This document shows, one piece after another, positions 43,623 through 52,379 of a DNA stretch of 64,000 nt. Each line of letters opens with the position of its first letter. The stretch's first letter is position 1. The notes beneath the pieces were generated by a model, which saw only the letters and a list, made by a program, of their open reading frames with translations, searched no databases and was not told the origin of the DNA. The translations under genes and the position numbers were made by a program. The DNA lies in assembly GCF_018613835.1 (NCBI RefSeq), contig NZ_JAGGPM010000032.1, positions 1-64,000 on the forward strand. Reading direction: 5' to 3'. The DNA is from Arthrobacter sp. ISL-5 (GTDB taxonomy: Bacteria > Actinomycetota > Actinomycetes > Actinomycetales > Micrococcaceae).

Positions 43623-44045
43623 TCAGACGGTGACGCGTCCGCCGTCGTCCACTGTCCAGGTGGGGTTATAGGCAATCTCCCACCGGAAGCCGTCCGGATC
43701 CGCGAAGTATCCTGTGTAGCCGCCCCAGGGCTGGGTCTTGGGGGCGGCCACGATGGCGGCGCCGGCTGCTTCCGCCTGTGCCATCACGCGGTTAACTTCG
43801 TCGGCGCTGCCCACGTTATGGCTGAGCGTAATACAGGGGACGGCTGACGGGGCGTCCACGGCTGCCTCGGCCTGCATCTGCGCTGCGTCCCACAGGGAGA
43901 GCACCAGGCCGTGGTTGGCCTGGATAAACACCACTTCATCCGGAACCTCCCGGTGGACGGGCCAGCCGAGGGCGTCCACATAGAAGCGGCGGGAGGCGGC
44001 CACGCTTCGCACTCCCAGTGAAATAAAATCGACTCGGGGCTGCAT
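43623..44045 (-). CDS. VOC/glyoxalase-fold protein
   Basis: The protein has 140 residues with paired glyoxalase half-barrels: FISLGVRSVAASRRFYVDALGWPV, VVFIQANHGLVLSLW, ITLSHNVGSADEVNRVMAQAEAAGAAIV and GGYTGYFADPDGFRWEIAYNP. Resembles lactoylglutathione-lyase-like and antibiotic-resistance VOC proteins. Substrate unknown. Divergent from chorismate mutase, 14 bases between starts. Confidence 0.82.
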   Translation of the reverse strand: MQPRVDFISLGVRSVAASRRFYVDALGWPVHREVPDEVVFIQANHGLVLSLWDAAQMQAEAAVDAPSAVPCITLSHNVGSADEVNRVMAQAEAAGAAIVAAPKTQPWGGYTGYFADPDGFRWEIAYNPTWTVDDGGRVTV

Positions 44046-44059
44046 GGTTCGATACTGTC

Positions 44060-44386
44060 ATGGACATGCCCACAAATCACGAAGACGATAAAAGCGCCCA
44101 GGCTGACAAAGAGCAGCTCGCTGCCGTTCGCATCGCCGTCGATGAGGTGGATGAGCAGATCGTCACGTTGATTGCCCGCCGTGAGCGCTTGATCAGGATC
44201 GCGGGAACGCTAAAGGGCGATGACGCCGAGGTCAGGGCTCCCGGTCGCGTGGAGCGGGTCATCGAGCATGTCCGCGCTGCTGCCCTGAAGAAGGAAATTG
44301 ACCCGGACATCGTGGAAAGCACGTACCGGGCCATGATCTCGAAGTTCATCGAGCTCGAGCTGAAAATCCACAAGGACAGCAACTAA
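44060..44386 (+). CDS. Chorismate mutase
   Basis: The protein has 108 residues. All-helical AroQ fold: QLAAVRIAVDEVDEQIVTLIARRERLIRIAGTLKG, then RVERVIEHVRAAALKKEIDPDIVESTYRAMISKFIELEL. Catalytic Arg and Lys are in place. It turns chorismate into prephenate for Phe/Tyr synthesis. ATG 44060 or ATG 44066 could be the start; no strong Shine-Dalgarno is present. Confidence 0.85.
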   Translation: MDMPTNHEDDKSAQADKEQLAAVRIAVDEVDEQIVTLIARRERLIRIAGTLKGDDAEVRAPGRVERVIEHVRAAALKKEIDPDIVESTYRAMISKFIELELKIHKDSN

Positions 44387-44402
44387 GCCCTGTCGGGGCT
44401 AC

Positions 44403-44789
44403 CTAAAGGGATTCCTCCACGGGCACTCCGGACTGGTATTCCCGGCCGTCAGCTTCGCTGAAGCCTGACATGAGATGTCCTTTGCCAAGCCCGAACACTG
44501 TGCTTACCGGGAAGTTGCCGGTAATGGTGTTGCCGGAGTGCTCGACGTTGCTGATGTCAAAAGTCTCCTCCGTTTCGTCGTGGTTGAAGAAGTACATGGA
44601 GACCGCTTCACCGTTCATGAACTCGATTCCCAGCCTCCGTTGATGCGAATAGTCCGGAGTGGCAGCCATGAGCCCCACGACAAAGGCGCCCGATCCTGGA
44701 ATGTTGCCCTCGATATCAAACCTGGCCACCAGTGTTGACTCTTTGGCGGCGATGCTTACATGCTTCAGGAGCGCGTCATTGGAACTCAT
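44403..44789 (-). CDS. Hypothetical protein
   Basis: The protein has 128 residues from ATG 44789; the frame to 44831 lacks support. It reads as a small beta-rich soluble domain (LLKHVSIAAKESTLVARFDIEGNIPGSGAFVVGLMAATPDYSHQRRLGIEFMNGEAVSMYFFNH). I do not recognise the family. Convergent with the chorismate mutase gene. Confidence 0.6.
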   Translation of the reverse strand: MSSNDALLKHVSIAAKESTLVARFDIEGNIPGSGAFVVGLMAATPDYSHQRRLGIEFMNGEAVSMYFFNHDETEETFDISNVEHSGNTITGNFPVSTVFGLGKGHLMSGFSEADGREYQSGVPVEESL

Positions 44790-44866
44790 GGCTCCATCCT
44801 GCCCCCTAAGCCGCCGTCCGTCCACACCCATCTAGGTTTTGTCCGAGGCCCGGCGTAGACTGAAGG

Positions 44867-44888
44867 TATTCGAATACATATTCGAATA
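44867..44888. promoter_or_regulatory. LexA (SOS) box upstream of DUF6504-dnaE2
   Basis: TATTCGAATA occurs twice with CA between (44867-44876 and 44879-44888). The core TCGAAT-ACAT-ATTCGA matches the actinobacterial LexA box (consensus TCGAAC-N4-GTTCGA) with one change per half. It lies 45 bases before the DUF6504 start, as expected for damage-induced genes. Confidence 0.8.
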
Positions 44889-44932
44889 ACCGTTTATATT
44901 CAGCAGATTCATGTTGGTTTCCGGAGGCACCC

Positions 44933-45277
44933 GTGGGCATGTTCAGCGAGTCGGTAGACGTCGTCTGCAACGCCGCGGGCGAACCTGTGGAACTCCAATG
45001 GGGCGGCAGGCAGTACACAGTCTGCGCCGAACCAGTGCGCTGGTATGAGCGCCGGCAGTGGTGGGCGGAGGAGCGGCGGGCGCCGCTGGGAAGCGGACCG
45101 GGCCTCGTGGACCACGAGATCTGGCGCATCCAGGTGGTTCCGGCCGGCACCCAGAGCAACCGCCAGGAATCTGCGGAAACCCATCAACCCCTGACCCTGG
45201 ATCTGGTCCGGCATACCGGCAGCGGACGCTGGAGGCTGCTCCGGATCCACGACGCACTCCGGTATAAGACAGCATGA
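44933..45277 (+). CDS. DUF6504 family protein
   Basis: The protein has 114 residues with GTG start 44933, preceded by GGAGG at 5 bases. Two beta-rich halves (SVDVVCNAAGEPVELQWGGRQYTVCAEPVRWYERRQWW; GLVDHEIWRIQVVP) with no known motif. In other actinobacteria a protein of this family sits between imuB and dnaE2. It overlaps dnaE2 by 4 bases (ATGA), so the two are co-translated. Probable accessory factor of translesion synthesis. Confidence 0.8.
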   Translation: MGMFSESVDVVCNAAGEPVELQWGGRQYTVCAEPVRWYERRQWWAEERRAPLGSGPGLVDHEIWRIQVVPAGTQSNRQESAETHQPLTLDLVRHTGSGRWRLLRIHDALRYKTA

Positions 45278-48200
45278 CCTTCACACACCTTCACGTATCC
45301 ACCGCCTTCAGCGCCCACTACGGTGTTTCCTGGCCTGATGAGCTCGCCCAGTCGGCAGCGGCCGAAGGAGCTACCGCCTTGGCCTGCACTGACAGGGACG
45401 GGCTGTACGGCACCGTTAAACACCTCAAGGCATGCATGGCTGCCGGCATAGACCCCGTCGTGGGGGTGGACCTCGCCGTATTCGACGACGACGGAGACCT
45501 CCGCACCCAGCTTTCCGGCCGGGTGGTGGTGCTTGCGCACGGCCACAACAACGGAGCCGGCTACAAGGCGCTGTGCCGGCTGATTTCGGATGCGCACGCC
45601 CGCACCACCGGTAAGGCCGGGGGAGCGGTCCCGGTTGCGGTCACCCGCGCGGAGCTCGCATCGAGGATCCTTGACCCCAAAACCCTGGAACCGGTGCTCA
45701 CCGTCCTGGTCGGCCCTGATTCCGACGTCGGACGGGCCTTGGGCGGGCGGCGTTACCTTCGGCCACGAACTTTGTTCAAGAGCTGGCTGGATGCATTGCC
45801 GGCAGGGAGCCTCGCCGCCGAAGTTGTCACCCATCTCAGCGCTCCCGGGGAGCCGCTGAGCACGGCCCATGCCGTGCGCATGCTGAAGCTCGCCGAGGAA
45901 TACCGCGTTCCGGCAGTGCTCACCAACGCCGTCCGGTATTGCGCTGAGGACGGCGCCGCGACAGCCGACGTCCTGGATTCCGCCCGCACGCTGAAGTCGC
46001 TGCCCGAGCTGTCCGCCGCACCGATGCTCCAGCCCAACGGCCAGGGCTGGCTGAAATCGCCCGCGCAGATGCTTCAGCTGGGGAAGGAAATCATTCACGC
46101 CGCCGGTTACGGGACGGCAGATCTCCAGGTGCTCCTCGCACAGACGGAGGCGCTCGCCGACCGGTGCCGCATGGATCCGGTCTCCGACATGGGCTGGAAA
46201 CAGCCGGTGGTGCCCGAGGCCTCCGTGATCGGCATTGAAGGGGACCCGCTGGCAGAGCTGGCCCTGCGCTGCGAGGCCGGTGTCACCCGCCGCTTTCCGG
46301 GGATATCCGGCCAAGCTGAGGCCGTGATGCGCGCACGGCTGGATCACGAACTGAAGATCATTGCCAACCTCGGCTTCGCCTCCTACTTCCTCACTGTGGC
46401 GGAGGTTTCACGGATGATCCTGGACATGGGGGTGCGCGCCGCCGCCAGGGGGTCGGGGGCTTCGAGCCTGGTGAATTACCTGATCGATATCAGCCAGGTG
46501 AATCCGCTCCAGCACGACCTGATTTTCGAACGGTTCCTGTCCGGGGACAGGTCAACCCTGCCCGACATCGACATCGACGTCGAAAGTGCTGAGAGGCACA
46601 ACGTCTACCGGAAAATCTTTGACCGCTTCGGTGCCCAGCGCGTCACCCTGATGAGCATGCAGAACGGCTACCGCGCCCGGGGAGCCGTGCGGGATGCAGG
46701 CATGGCATTGGGAATGGACGATGGCGATGTGGGGGAAATTGCCAAGCAGCTGTGGCGGTTCTCGGCCCGGAAATTCAGGGAGGCGCTTGAGGAAAAGCCC
46801 GAACTGCGGGAATTTGCCGGCAGGGTGGAGCATCGGGACTTTTCGGAAAACCAGCAGCTTGACCTGCTGGTGGATCTCACCGAACGCCTGGACCGCCTCC
46901 CGCGCCATATCTCCATGCACCCCTGCGGCGTGATTCTCGGCGATGCCACCCTGCTGGACCGGACCCCCGTCCAGCCCAGTGGGCTGGGGCTGCCCATGAG
47001 CCAGTTCGACAAACACGACATGGACCCCATGGGCATGCTCAAACTCGATGTCCTGGGGGTCAGGATGCAAAGCGCCATGGCCTTTGCCGTGCGGGAGATC
47101 ATCCGGATCCATCCTTCGAAGGAGGAAGTGGTGGCAGCCGGGGCCCATCCCGTGGGACCAGACGGAAGGGGCCCGGACTACATCAGCGAGGACGGCCGCA
47201 TAGACCTCAACGCTGTGCCGCTGGATGACGAACCCACCTACGAGCTCATCAGAAGCACCCACACCCTGGGATGTTTCCAGATCGAATCGCCGGGCCAGCG
47301 CGAACTCGTGGGCAAAATGGCGCCGAGGGACTTCAACGATCTCATCATCGACATTTCGCTGTTCCGCCCGGGGCCCATGAAGTCGGACATGGTCCGGCCG
47401 TTCCTGGAACACAGGCACGGCTTCGCGCCGGAGGTCTATCCCCATCCGGACCTCAAACCGGTGCTGCAGGAAACCCACGGCGTCACCGTTTTCCATGAGC
47501 AGATCCTGAAAACCTTCGACGTCATGACGGGCTGCGGGCTGGCCAGGGCAGACGAATTCCGCCGCGCCCTGGGCAACGAGGCACTGGAGCCGAAGGTGGA
47601 GGAGTTCTTCCGAAGTAAGGCCAAGGAGAACGGCTACACCCCGGAGGTAGTGGACAAGGTCTGGGGGACCCTGAAGGCCTTCGGCAGCTTCGGATTCTGC
47701 AAGGCCCACGGCGCAGCCTTTGCGGTGCCCACCTACCAGTCGGCCTGGCTGAAGGCCCACCATCCGGAGGCCTTCTTGGCGGGGCTGTGGGAACACGATC
47801 CCGGCATGTACCCCAAGCGCCTGCTGGTTGCCGAGGCACGCCGTCTCGGCATCCCCATCCTGCCGCTGGACATCAACCGCAGCGGGGGCGAGTACCGGGT
47901 GGAGCGGGTCGCGGAGGGGCCGGACCGGGGGAAGCTGGGCATCAGGCTGAGCCTGAACGGGATCTTCGGCCTTTCGGGTTCGGAGCTGAAACGGATCGTG
48001 GCCGGGCAGCCCTACGATTCCCTGGCGGACCTTCGGGCCAGGTCCAGGGTGAGTAAACCGAGCATCAAGAGGCTGGCCCAGTTGGGCGCCTTCGATTCCC
48101 TGCACCGTGAATCGGGCGGTGCGGCCAACCGGGCAGACCTGGTCCAGCACCTCCAGAACCTCCAGGGCCGGCAGGTCCGGAAAGGCCCCGACGTCATCGA

Positions 48201-48870
48201 CGGACAACTGGCACTGCCTTTGGGTGATGTTGAGTTGCGGAACGTGAAGGCTGAGCTTCCGGCACCCACCATGGTGGAGAATGTCCGCGCTGAGCTTGAC
48301 CTGATGGCGGTGGATGTCAGCGAGCACCTGATGTCGAGCCACCGGCCGCTGCTGGACAGGCTGGGTGTCACCACCGCGGACAAACTGCTCGAACTCAGGA
48401 ACGGCACGGAGGTTCTGGTGGCCGGGGTCCGGATTGCCACCCAAACCCCGCCCATGCGCGGCGGCCGCAGGGTTGTTTTCATCAGCATCGATGACGGCAC
48501 CGGATGTGTGGACTCCGTGTTCTTCCATGAAGCACAGGAGCTCGCAGGGCCCCTGCTTTTCGGCACGCGGCTGCTGCTCATCCGGGGTACCACCAGGCGA
48601 ACAGGCCCGCGGGGGATCAGCCTGAGCGCCAGCATGGCCTGGGACCTCAGCCGGATAGACACCCTGCCGTTCCCTGAACAGGCCATCCCGGAACAGGCCC
48701 TCCCGGAGGCCCTCCGGGAAAAGGGTGAACCAGCACAGGCCCTCCCGGCGCAGGGTGAACCCGGAGGCGCGGCTGTCCACCCCGGAACGGTCATCCCTGA
48801 CGAATTCAGGGTGCCGGGACCGCTGGAGGGAATCGGCAGGAATCTTGCCATCACCGGACTGGGCGGCTGA
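45274..48870 (+). CDS. dnaE2: Error-prone DNA polymerase III alpha subunit (DnaE2)
   Basis: The protein has 1198 residues. N-terminal PHP domain (FTHLHVSTAFSAHYG, then LACTDRDGLYG), polymerase palm with PDIDIDVE acidic residues and a RGSGASSLVNYLIDISQVNPL region. The C-terminal OB-type domain carries VLVAGVRIATQTPPMRGGRRVVFISIDDGTGCVD, which marks DnaE2 rather than the replicative DnaE1. It performs mutagenic translesion synthesis after DNA damage, together with ImuA'/ImuB, which are not in this window. A LexA box lies upstream of the overlapping DUF6504 gene. A weak hairpin-free spacer of about 140 bases leads to thrS. Confidence 0.9.
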   Translation: MTFTHLHVSTAFSAHYGVSWPDELAQSAAAEGATALACTDRDGLYGTVKHLKACMAAGIDPVVGVDLAVFDDDGDLRTQLSGRVVVLAHGHNNGAGYKALCRLISDAHARTTGKAGGAVPVAVTRAELASRILDPKTLEPVLTVLVGPDSDVGRALGGRRYLRPRTLFKSWLDALPAGSLAAEVVTHLSAPGEPLSTAHAVRMLKLAEEYRVPAVLTNAVRYCAEDGAATADVLDSARTLKSLPELSAAPMLQPNGQGWLKSPAQMLQLGKEIIHAAGYGTADLQVLLAQTEALADRCRMDPVSDMGWKQPVVPEASVIGIEGDPLAELALRCEAGVTRRFPGISGQAEAVMRARLDHELKIIANLGFASYFLTVAEVSRMILDMGVRAAARGSGASSLVNYLIDISQVNPLQHDLIFERFLSGDRSTLPDIDIDVESAERHNVYRKIFDRFGAQRVTLMSMQNGYRARGAVRDAGMALGMDDGDVGEIAKQLWRFSARKFREALEEKPELREFAGRVEHRDFSENQQLDLLVDLTERLDRLPRHISMHPCGVILGDATLLDRTPVQPSGLGLPMSQFDKHDMDPMGMLKLDVLGVRMQSAMAFAVREIIRIHPSKEEVVAAGAHPVGPDGRGPDYISEDGRIDLNAVPLDDEPTYELIRSTHTLGCFQIESPGQRELVGKMAPRDFNDLIIDISLFRPGPMKSDMVRPFLEHRHGFAPEVYPHPDLKPVLQETHGVTVFHEQILKTFDVMTGCGLARADEFRRALGNEALEPKVEEFFRSKAKENGYTPEVVDKVWGTLKAFGSFGFCKAHGAAFAVPTYQSAWLKAHHPEAFLAGLWEHDPGMYPKRLLVAEARRLGIPILPLDINRSGGEYRVERVAEGPDRGKLGIRLSLNGIFGLSGSELKRIVAGQPYDSLADLRARSRVSKPSIKRLAQLGAFDSLHRESGGAANRADLVQHLQNLQGRQVRKGPDVIDGQLALPLGDVELRNVKAELPAPTMVENVRAELDLMAVDVSEHLMSSHRPLLDRLGVTTADKLLELRNGTEVLVAGVRIATQTPPMRGGRRVVFISIDDGTGCVDSVFFHEAQELAGPLLFGTRLLLIRGTTRRTGPRGISLSASMAWDLSRIDTLPFPEQAIPEQALPEALREKGEPAQALPAQGEPGGAAVHPGTVIPDEFRVPGPLEGIGRNLAITGLGG

Positions 48871-48942
48871 CGCGCCCGCCCCCGTGATGCGCCGCGGCCG
48901 CCCGTGTGCCGCTTTGGCTGGCCTCTTCCGTTACAGATACCA

Positions 48943-48973
48943 TTGACAAGGCTGGCTGTGGTCCCCGTATGCC
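48943..48973 (+). promoter_or_regulatory. Putative thrS promoter
   Basis: TTGACA at 48943-48948 is followed after 19 bases by TATGCC (48968-48973), upstream of the AGGAG and GTG start of thrS. The spacer is long, so this is tentative. Confidence 0.4.
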
Positions 48974-49011
48974 ACAAGCTACGAAGCCTTAACTTTGAAT
49001 AGGAGACACCC

Positions 49012-51021
49012 GTGTCAGATGCCGAGCAGATCACCCTCATCGTCGATGGCGAAGAGATGAAGGTGACTACCGGGACCACCGGCGCGGAACTCTTCTTTGA
49101 GCGCCGCGACGTCGTCGTGGCCCGCGTTGACGGCGAGCTGAAGGACCTGGACCAGCCCCTTCCCGAAGGTGCCCAGATCGAGGCCGTTACCATCGATTCC
49201 CCTGACGGCCTCAACGTGCTGCGCCACTCGACCGCCCACGTCATGGCCCAGGCAGTGCAGCAGCTGCGCCCCGACGCCAAACTGGGCATCGGCCCCTACA
49301 TCACCGACGGCTTCTACTTCGACTTCGACGTCGCTGAGCCGTTCACCCCGGAAGACCTCAAGGCCCTGGAAAAGATGATGCTCAAGATCATCAACCAGAA
49401 CCAGAAGTTCGTCCGCCGCGTCGTCTCCGAGGACGAAGCCCGCGAAGCCATGAAGGACGAGCCGTACAAGCTCGAGCTCCTGGGCAAGAAGAACAACGCC
49501 GCCGACGCCGGCGAGGGCGTCAACGTCGAAGTGGGCGCCGGAGACATCACCATCTACGACAATGTGGACCGCAAGAGCGGCGACAGCGTCTGGTGCGACC
49601 TGTGCCGCGGCCCGCACCTGCCCAACACCAAGCTCATCTCCAACGCCTTCGCCCTGACCAGGTCCTCGGCCGCCTACTGGCTGGGCAACCAGAACAACCA
49701 GCAGCTGCAGCGCATCTACGGCACGGCCTGGCCCACCAAGGATGCCCTCAAGGCCTACCAGGAGCGCATTGCCGAGGCCGAACGCCGCGACCACCGCAAG
49801 CTTGGTGCCGAACTGGACCTGTTCTCCTTCCCTGATGAACTGGGCTCCGGCCTGCCGGTCTTCCACCCCAAGGGCGGCATCATCCGCAAGGCCATGGAGG
49901 ACTACTCCCGCCAGCGCCACGTGGAGGCCGGCTATGAGTTCGTCTACACGCCCCACATCACCAAGGGTCACCTCTACGAAGTCTCCGGCCACCTCGACTG
50001 GTACAAGGAGGGCATGTTCCCGGCGATGCACATCGACGCGGAACTGAACGAGGACGGCACCGTGCGCAAGCCCGGCCAGGACTACTACCTGAAGCCGATG
50101 AACTGCCCCATGCACAACCTGATCTTCCGGTCGCGCGGCCGCTCCTACCGCGAACTGCCGCTTCGCCTCTTCGAGTTCGGCTCCGTGTACCGGTACGAAA
50201 AGTCCGGTGTGGTGCACGGCCTGACCCGCGTGCGCGGCATGACACAGGACGACGCCCACATCTACTGCACCCGCGAGCAGATGAAGGACGAACTCACCTC
50301 CACCCTGAACTTCGTGCTGGGCCTGCTCAAGGACTACGGCCTGGACGACTTCTACCTGGAGCTGTCCACCAAGGATCCCGAAAAGAACGTCGGCTCTGAC
50401 GAGGCCTGGGACGAAGCCACCCGAACCCTGGCCGAGGTGGCCGAAGCCTCGGGCCTGGAGCTGATCCCGGACCCGGGCGGAGCCGCGTTCTACGGCCCCA
50501 AGATCTCCGTTCAGGCGAAAGACGCCCTGGGCCGCACCTGGCAGATGTCCACCATCCAGCTGGACTTCAACCTGCCCGAGCGCTTCGAACTCGAGTTCCA
50601 GGCCGCTGACGGCACCCGCCAGCGCCCGGTCATGATCCACCGCGCCCTCTTCGGCTCGGTGGAGCGCTTCATGGGCGTGCTCACGGAGCACTATGCCGGC
50701 GCCTTCCCGGCCTGGCTGGCTCCCGTGCAGGTGGTGGGCATCCCGGTGGCCGAGGCGTTCAACGACTACATGTTCGACGTCGTCGGCCAGCTTAAGGCGG
50801 CCGGCATCCGGGCCGAGGTGGACATCTCCTCGGACCGCTTCCCGAAGAAGATCCGCACGGCCAGCAAGGACAAGATCCCGTTCGTGCTCATCGCCGGCGG
50901 CGAGGACGCCGAAGCCGGCGCTGTGTCCTTCCGCTTCCGCGACGGCAGCCAGGACAACGGCGTGCCCGTGGCCGAGGCTGTCCAGCGGATCGTGGATGCC
51001 GTCCGCGACCGGACCACCTAG
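49012..51021 (+). CDS. thrS: Threonyl-tRNA synthetase
   Basis: The protein has 669 residues with GTG start 49012 and AGGAG upstream. TGS domain at the N-terminus, editing domain with LRHSTAHVMAQ (HxxxH) and CDLCRGPHLPNT, class II catalytic core with KPMNCPMHNLIF, ELPLRLFEFGSVYRYE and LTRVRGMTQDDAH, and a C-terminal anticodon-binding domain (LAPVQVVGIPV). It charges tRNA-Thr. Translation ends 20 bases before the HIT gene. Confidence 0.97.
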   Translation: MSDAEQITLIVDGEEMKVTTGTTGAELFFERRDVVVARVDGELKDLDQPLPEGAQIEAVTIDSPDGLNVLRHSTAHVMAQAVQQLRPDAKLGIGPYITDGFYFDFDVAEPFTPEDLKALEKMMLKIINQNQKFVRRVVSEDEAREAMKDEPYKLELLGKKNNAADAGEGVNVEVGAGDITIYDNVDRKSGDSVWCDLCRGPHLPNTKLISNAFALTRSSAAYWLGNQNNQQLQRIYGTAWPTKDALKAYQERIAEAERRDHRKLGAELDLFSFPDELGSGLPVFHPKGGIIRKAMEDYSRQRHVEAGYEFVYTPHITKGHLYEVSGHLDWYKEGMFPAMHIDAELNEDGTVRKPGQDYYLKPMNCPMHNLIFRSRGRSYRELPLRLFEFGSVYRYEKSGVVHGLTRVRGMTQDDAHIYCTREQMKDELTSTLNFVLGLLKDYGLDDFYLELSTKDPEKNVGSDEAWDEATRTLAEVAEASGLELIPDPGGAAFYGPKISVQAKDALGRTWQMSTIQLDFNLPERFELEFQAADGTRQRPVMIHRALFGSVERFMGVLTEHYAGAFPAWLAPVQVVGIPVAEAFNDYMFDVVGQLKAAGIRAEVDISSDRFPKKIRTASKDKIPFVLIAGGEDAEAGAVSFRFRDGSQDNGVPVAEAVQRIVDAVRDRTT

Positions 51022-51041
51022 CCGCGGCGGAGGGACACACA

Positions 51042-51629
51042 GTGCAGGAGAACACAGGAGCGGGCTATCCGGGCGACGCTGAGGTGACGGATGATTTCGG
51101 CCTCGCCGGCGTTCCGGACGCCTTCCAGCGCCTGTGGACTCCGCACCGCATGGCCTACATCAAGGGCGGGCAGCACCAGTTCAAGAACCAGGACGACTGC
51201 CCGTTCTGCATAGCCCCCTCACGGACGGATGAGGAGTCCCTCATCGTGTACCGGGGCCGCACGAGCTATGTGGTGCTGAACCTGTTCCCGTACAACCCGG
51301 GGCACCTGCTGGTGTGCCCTTACCGCCACGTTCCGGACTACACGGACCTGACGGTCGAGGAGACCGCCGAATTCGCCGAGCTGACCCAGACCGCCATGCG
51401 CGTGCTGCGGAAGGTGGCGAATCCGGGCGGCTTCAACCTCGGCATGAACCAGGGGGTTGTGGGCGGGGCCGGAATTGCCGGGCACCTCCACCAGCACATC
51501 GTTCCGCGGTGGGGCGGGGACGGGAACTTCTTCCCCATCATCGCCCAGACCAAGGCGATCACGCAGACCCTCGACGAAGTCCGCCAGCAAATTGCCGAGG
51601 CGTGGCCAGGGGAGACGCATGCTGAATAG
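51042..51629 (+). CDS. HIT family protein
   Basis: The protein has 195 residues with GTG start 51042. CPFC near residue 50, then YVVLNLFPYNPGHLLVCPYRH and the catalytic triad HLHQHIVPRW. HIT proteins hydrolyse or transfer AMP on nucleotide-linked substrates, and the exact one is unknown. It overlaps the next gene by 11 bases. Confidence 0.92.
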   Translation: MQENTGAGYPGDAEVTDDFGLAGVPDAFQRLWTPHRMAYIKGGQHQFKNQDDCPFCIAPSRTDEESLIVYRGRTSYVVLNLFPYNPGHLLVCPYRHVPDYTDLTVEETAEFAELTQTAMRVLRKVANPGGFNLGMNQGVVGGAGIAGHLHQHIVPRWGGDGNFFPIIAQTKAITQTLDEVRQQIAEAWPGETHAE

Positions 51630-52239
51630 GCATGCCCGCGGTTTCTTCACCGCGCTGTTCTCCCCGCTTGCCCGCTGGCTCCTCAGGATCGGTGTATCCC
51701 CGGACGCCATCACCATCGTCGGGACGGCCGGTGTGGTGGTGGGCGCCCTGGTCTTCTACCCGCTGGGCCAGCTCTGGTGGGGAACGATCTTTATCACCGC
51801 CTTCATCTTTTCCGACGTTATTGACGGCATCATGGCGCGGCTGCAGAACGGGGGAGGCCGCTGGGGCAACTTCCTGGACTCCACCCTGGACCGGGTGGCG
51901 GACGGGGCACTCTTCGCCGGCCTGGCTGTCTGGTTCTTTACGGGCGGCGAGAATGAGGCGATAGCGATCGCCGCCGTCGTCTGCCTTGTTCTTGGCATGG
52001 TGGTCTCGTACGTGCGGGCGAAGGCCGAATCACTGGGCTTCCAGGCCAATGTGGGCATTGCCGAACGCGCCGAACGGCTGGTGTCCGTCCTGGTGGTCAC
52101 CGGCTTCACGGGCTTGGGCTTGCCGTCCATAGTCCTGTTCGTGACCCTCGTGCTGCTGGCCCTGGCAAGCTTCGTCACGGTGGTCCAGCGTGTGCTGGCG
52201 GTCCGCGACCAGTCGCACGAAGACACCGAGCAAACCTGA
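51619..52239 (+). CDS. CDP-alcohol phosphatidyltransferase (PgsA-type)
   Basis: The protein has 206 residues from ATG 51619. The signature D-x2-D-G-x2-A-R-x8-G-x3-D-x3-D is seen in SDVIDGIMARLQNGGGRWGNFLDSTLDR. Several membrane helices follow. In Actinobacteria this type makes phosphatidylinositol phosphate or phosphatidylglycerol phosphate; by context (after a HIT gene and thrS) a phosphatidylinositol-phosphate synthase is most likely, but this is inference. Confidence 0.87.
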   Translation: MLNRHARGFFTALFSPLARWLLRIGVSPDAITIVGTAGVVVGALVFYPLGQLWWGTIFITAFIFSDVIDGIMARLQNGGGRWGNFLDSTLDRVADGALFAGLAVWFFTGGENEAIAIAAVVCLVLGMVVSYVRAKAESLGFQANVGIAERAERLVSVLVVTGFTGLGLPSIVLFVTLVLLALASFVTVVQRVLAVRDQSHEDTEQT

Positions 52240-52379
52240 TTAAGCCGGGCTGCCGGGGTGGGACTAGTATTAGGACTGCCTGGTCAATGGATCCGGGTAA
52301 TCCGGTGTGTGCAAATTACGGCATTTCCGTGCCGCCCGCACTCCCGGCGAAGGTCATCTATCTACCCATAGGGGTTTTT

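Noticed and set aside
46552..48780. 742-residue minus-strand open frame opposite dnaE2
   Set aside because: It is a mirror of a conserved polymerase gene, with no start site or family match; typical of GC-rich coding DNA.
49015..50691. 558-residue minus-strand frame opposite thrS
   Set aside because: Antisense shadow of a universally conserved gene.
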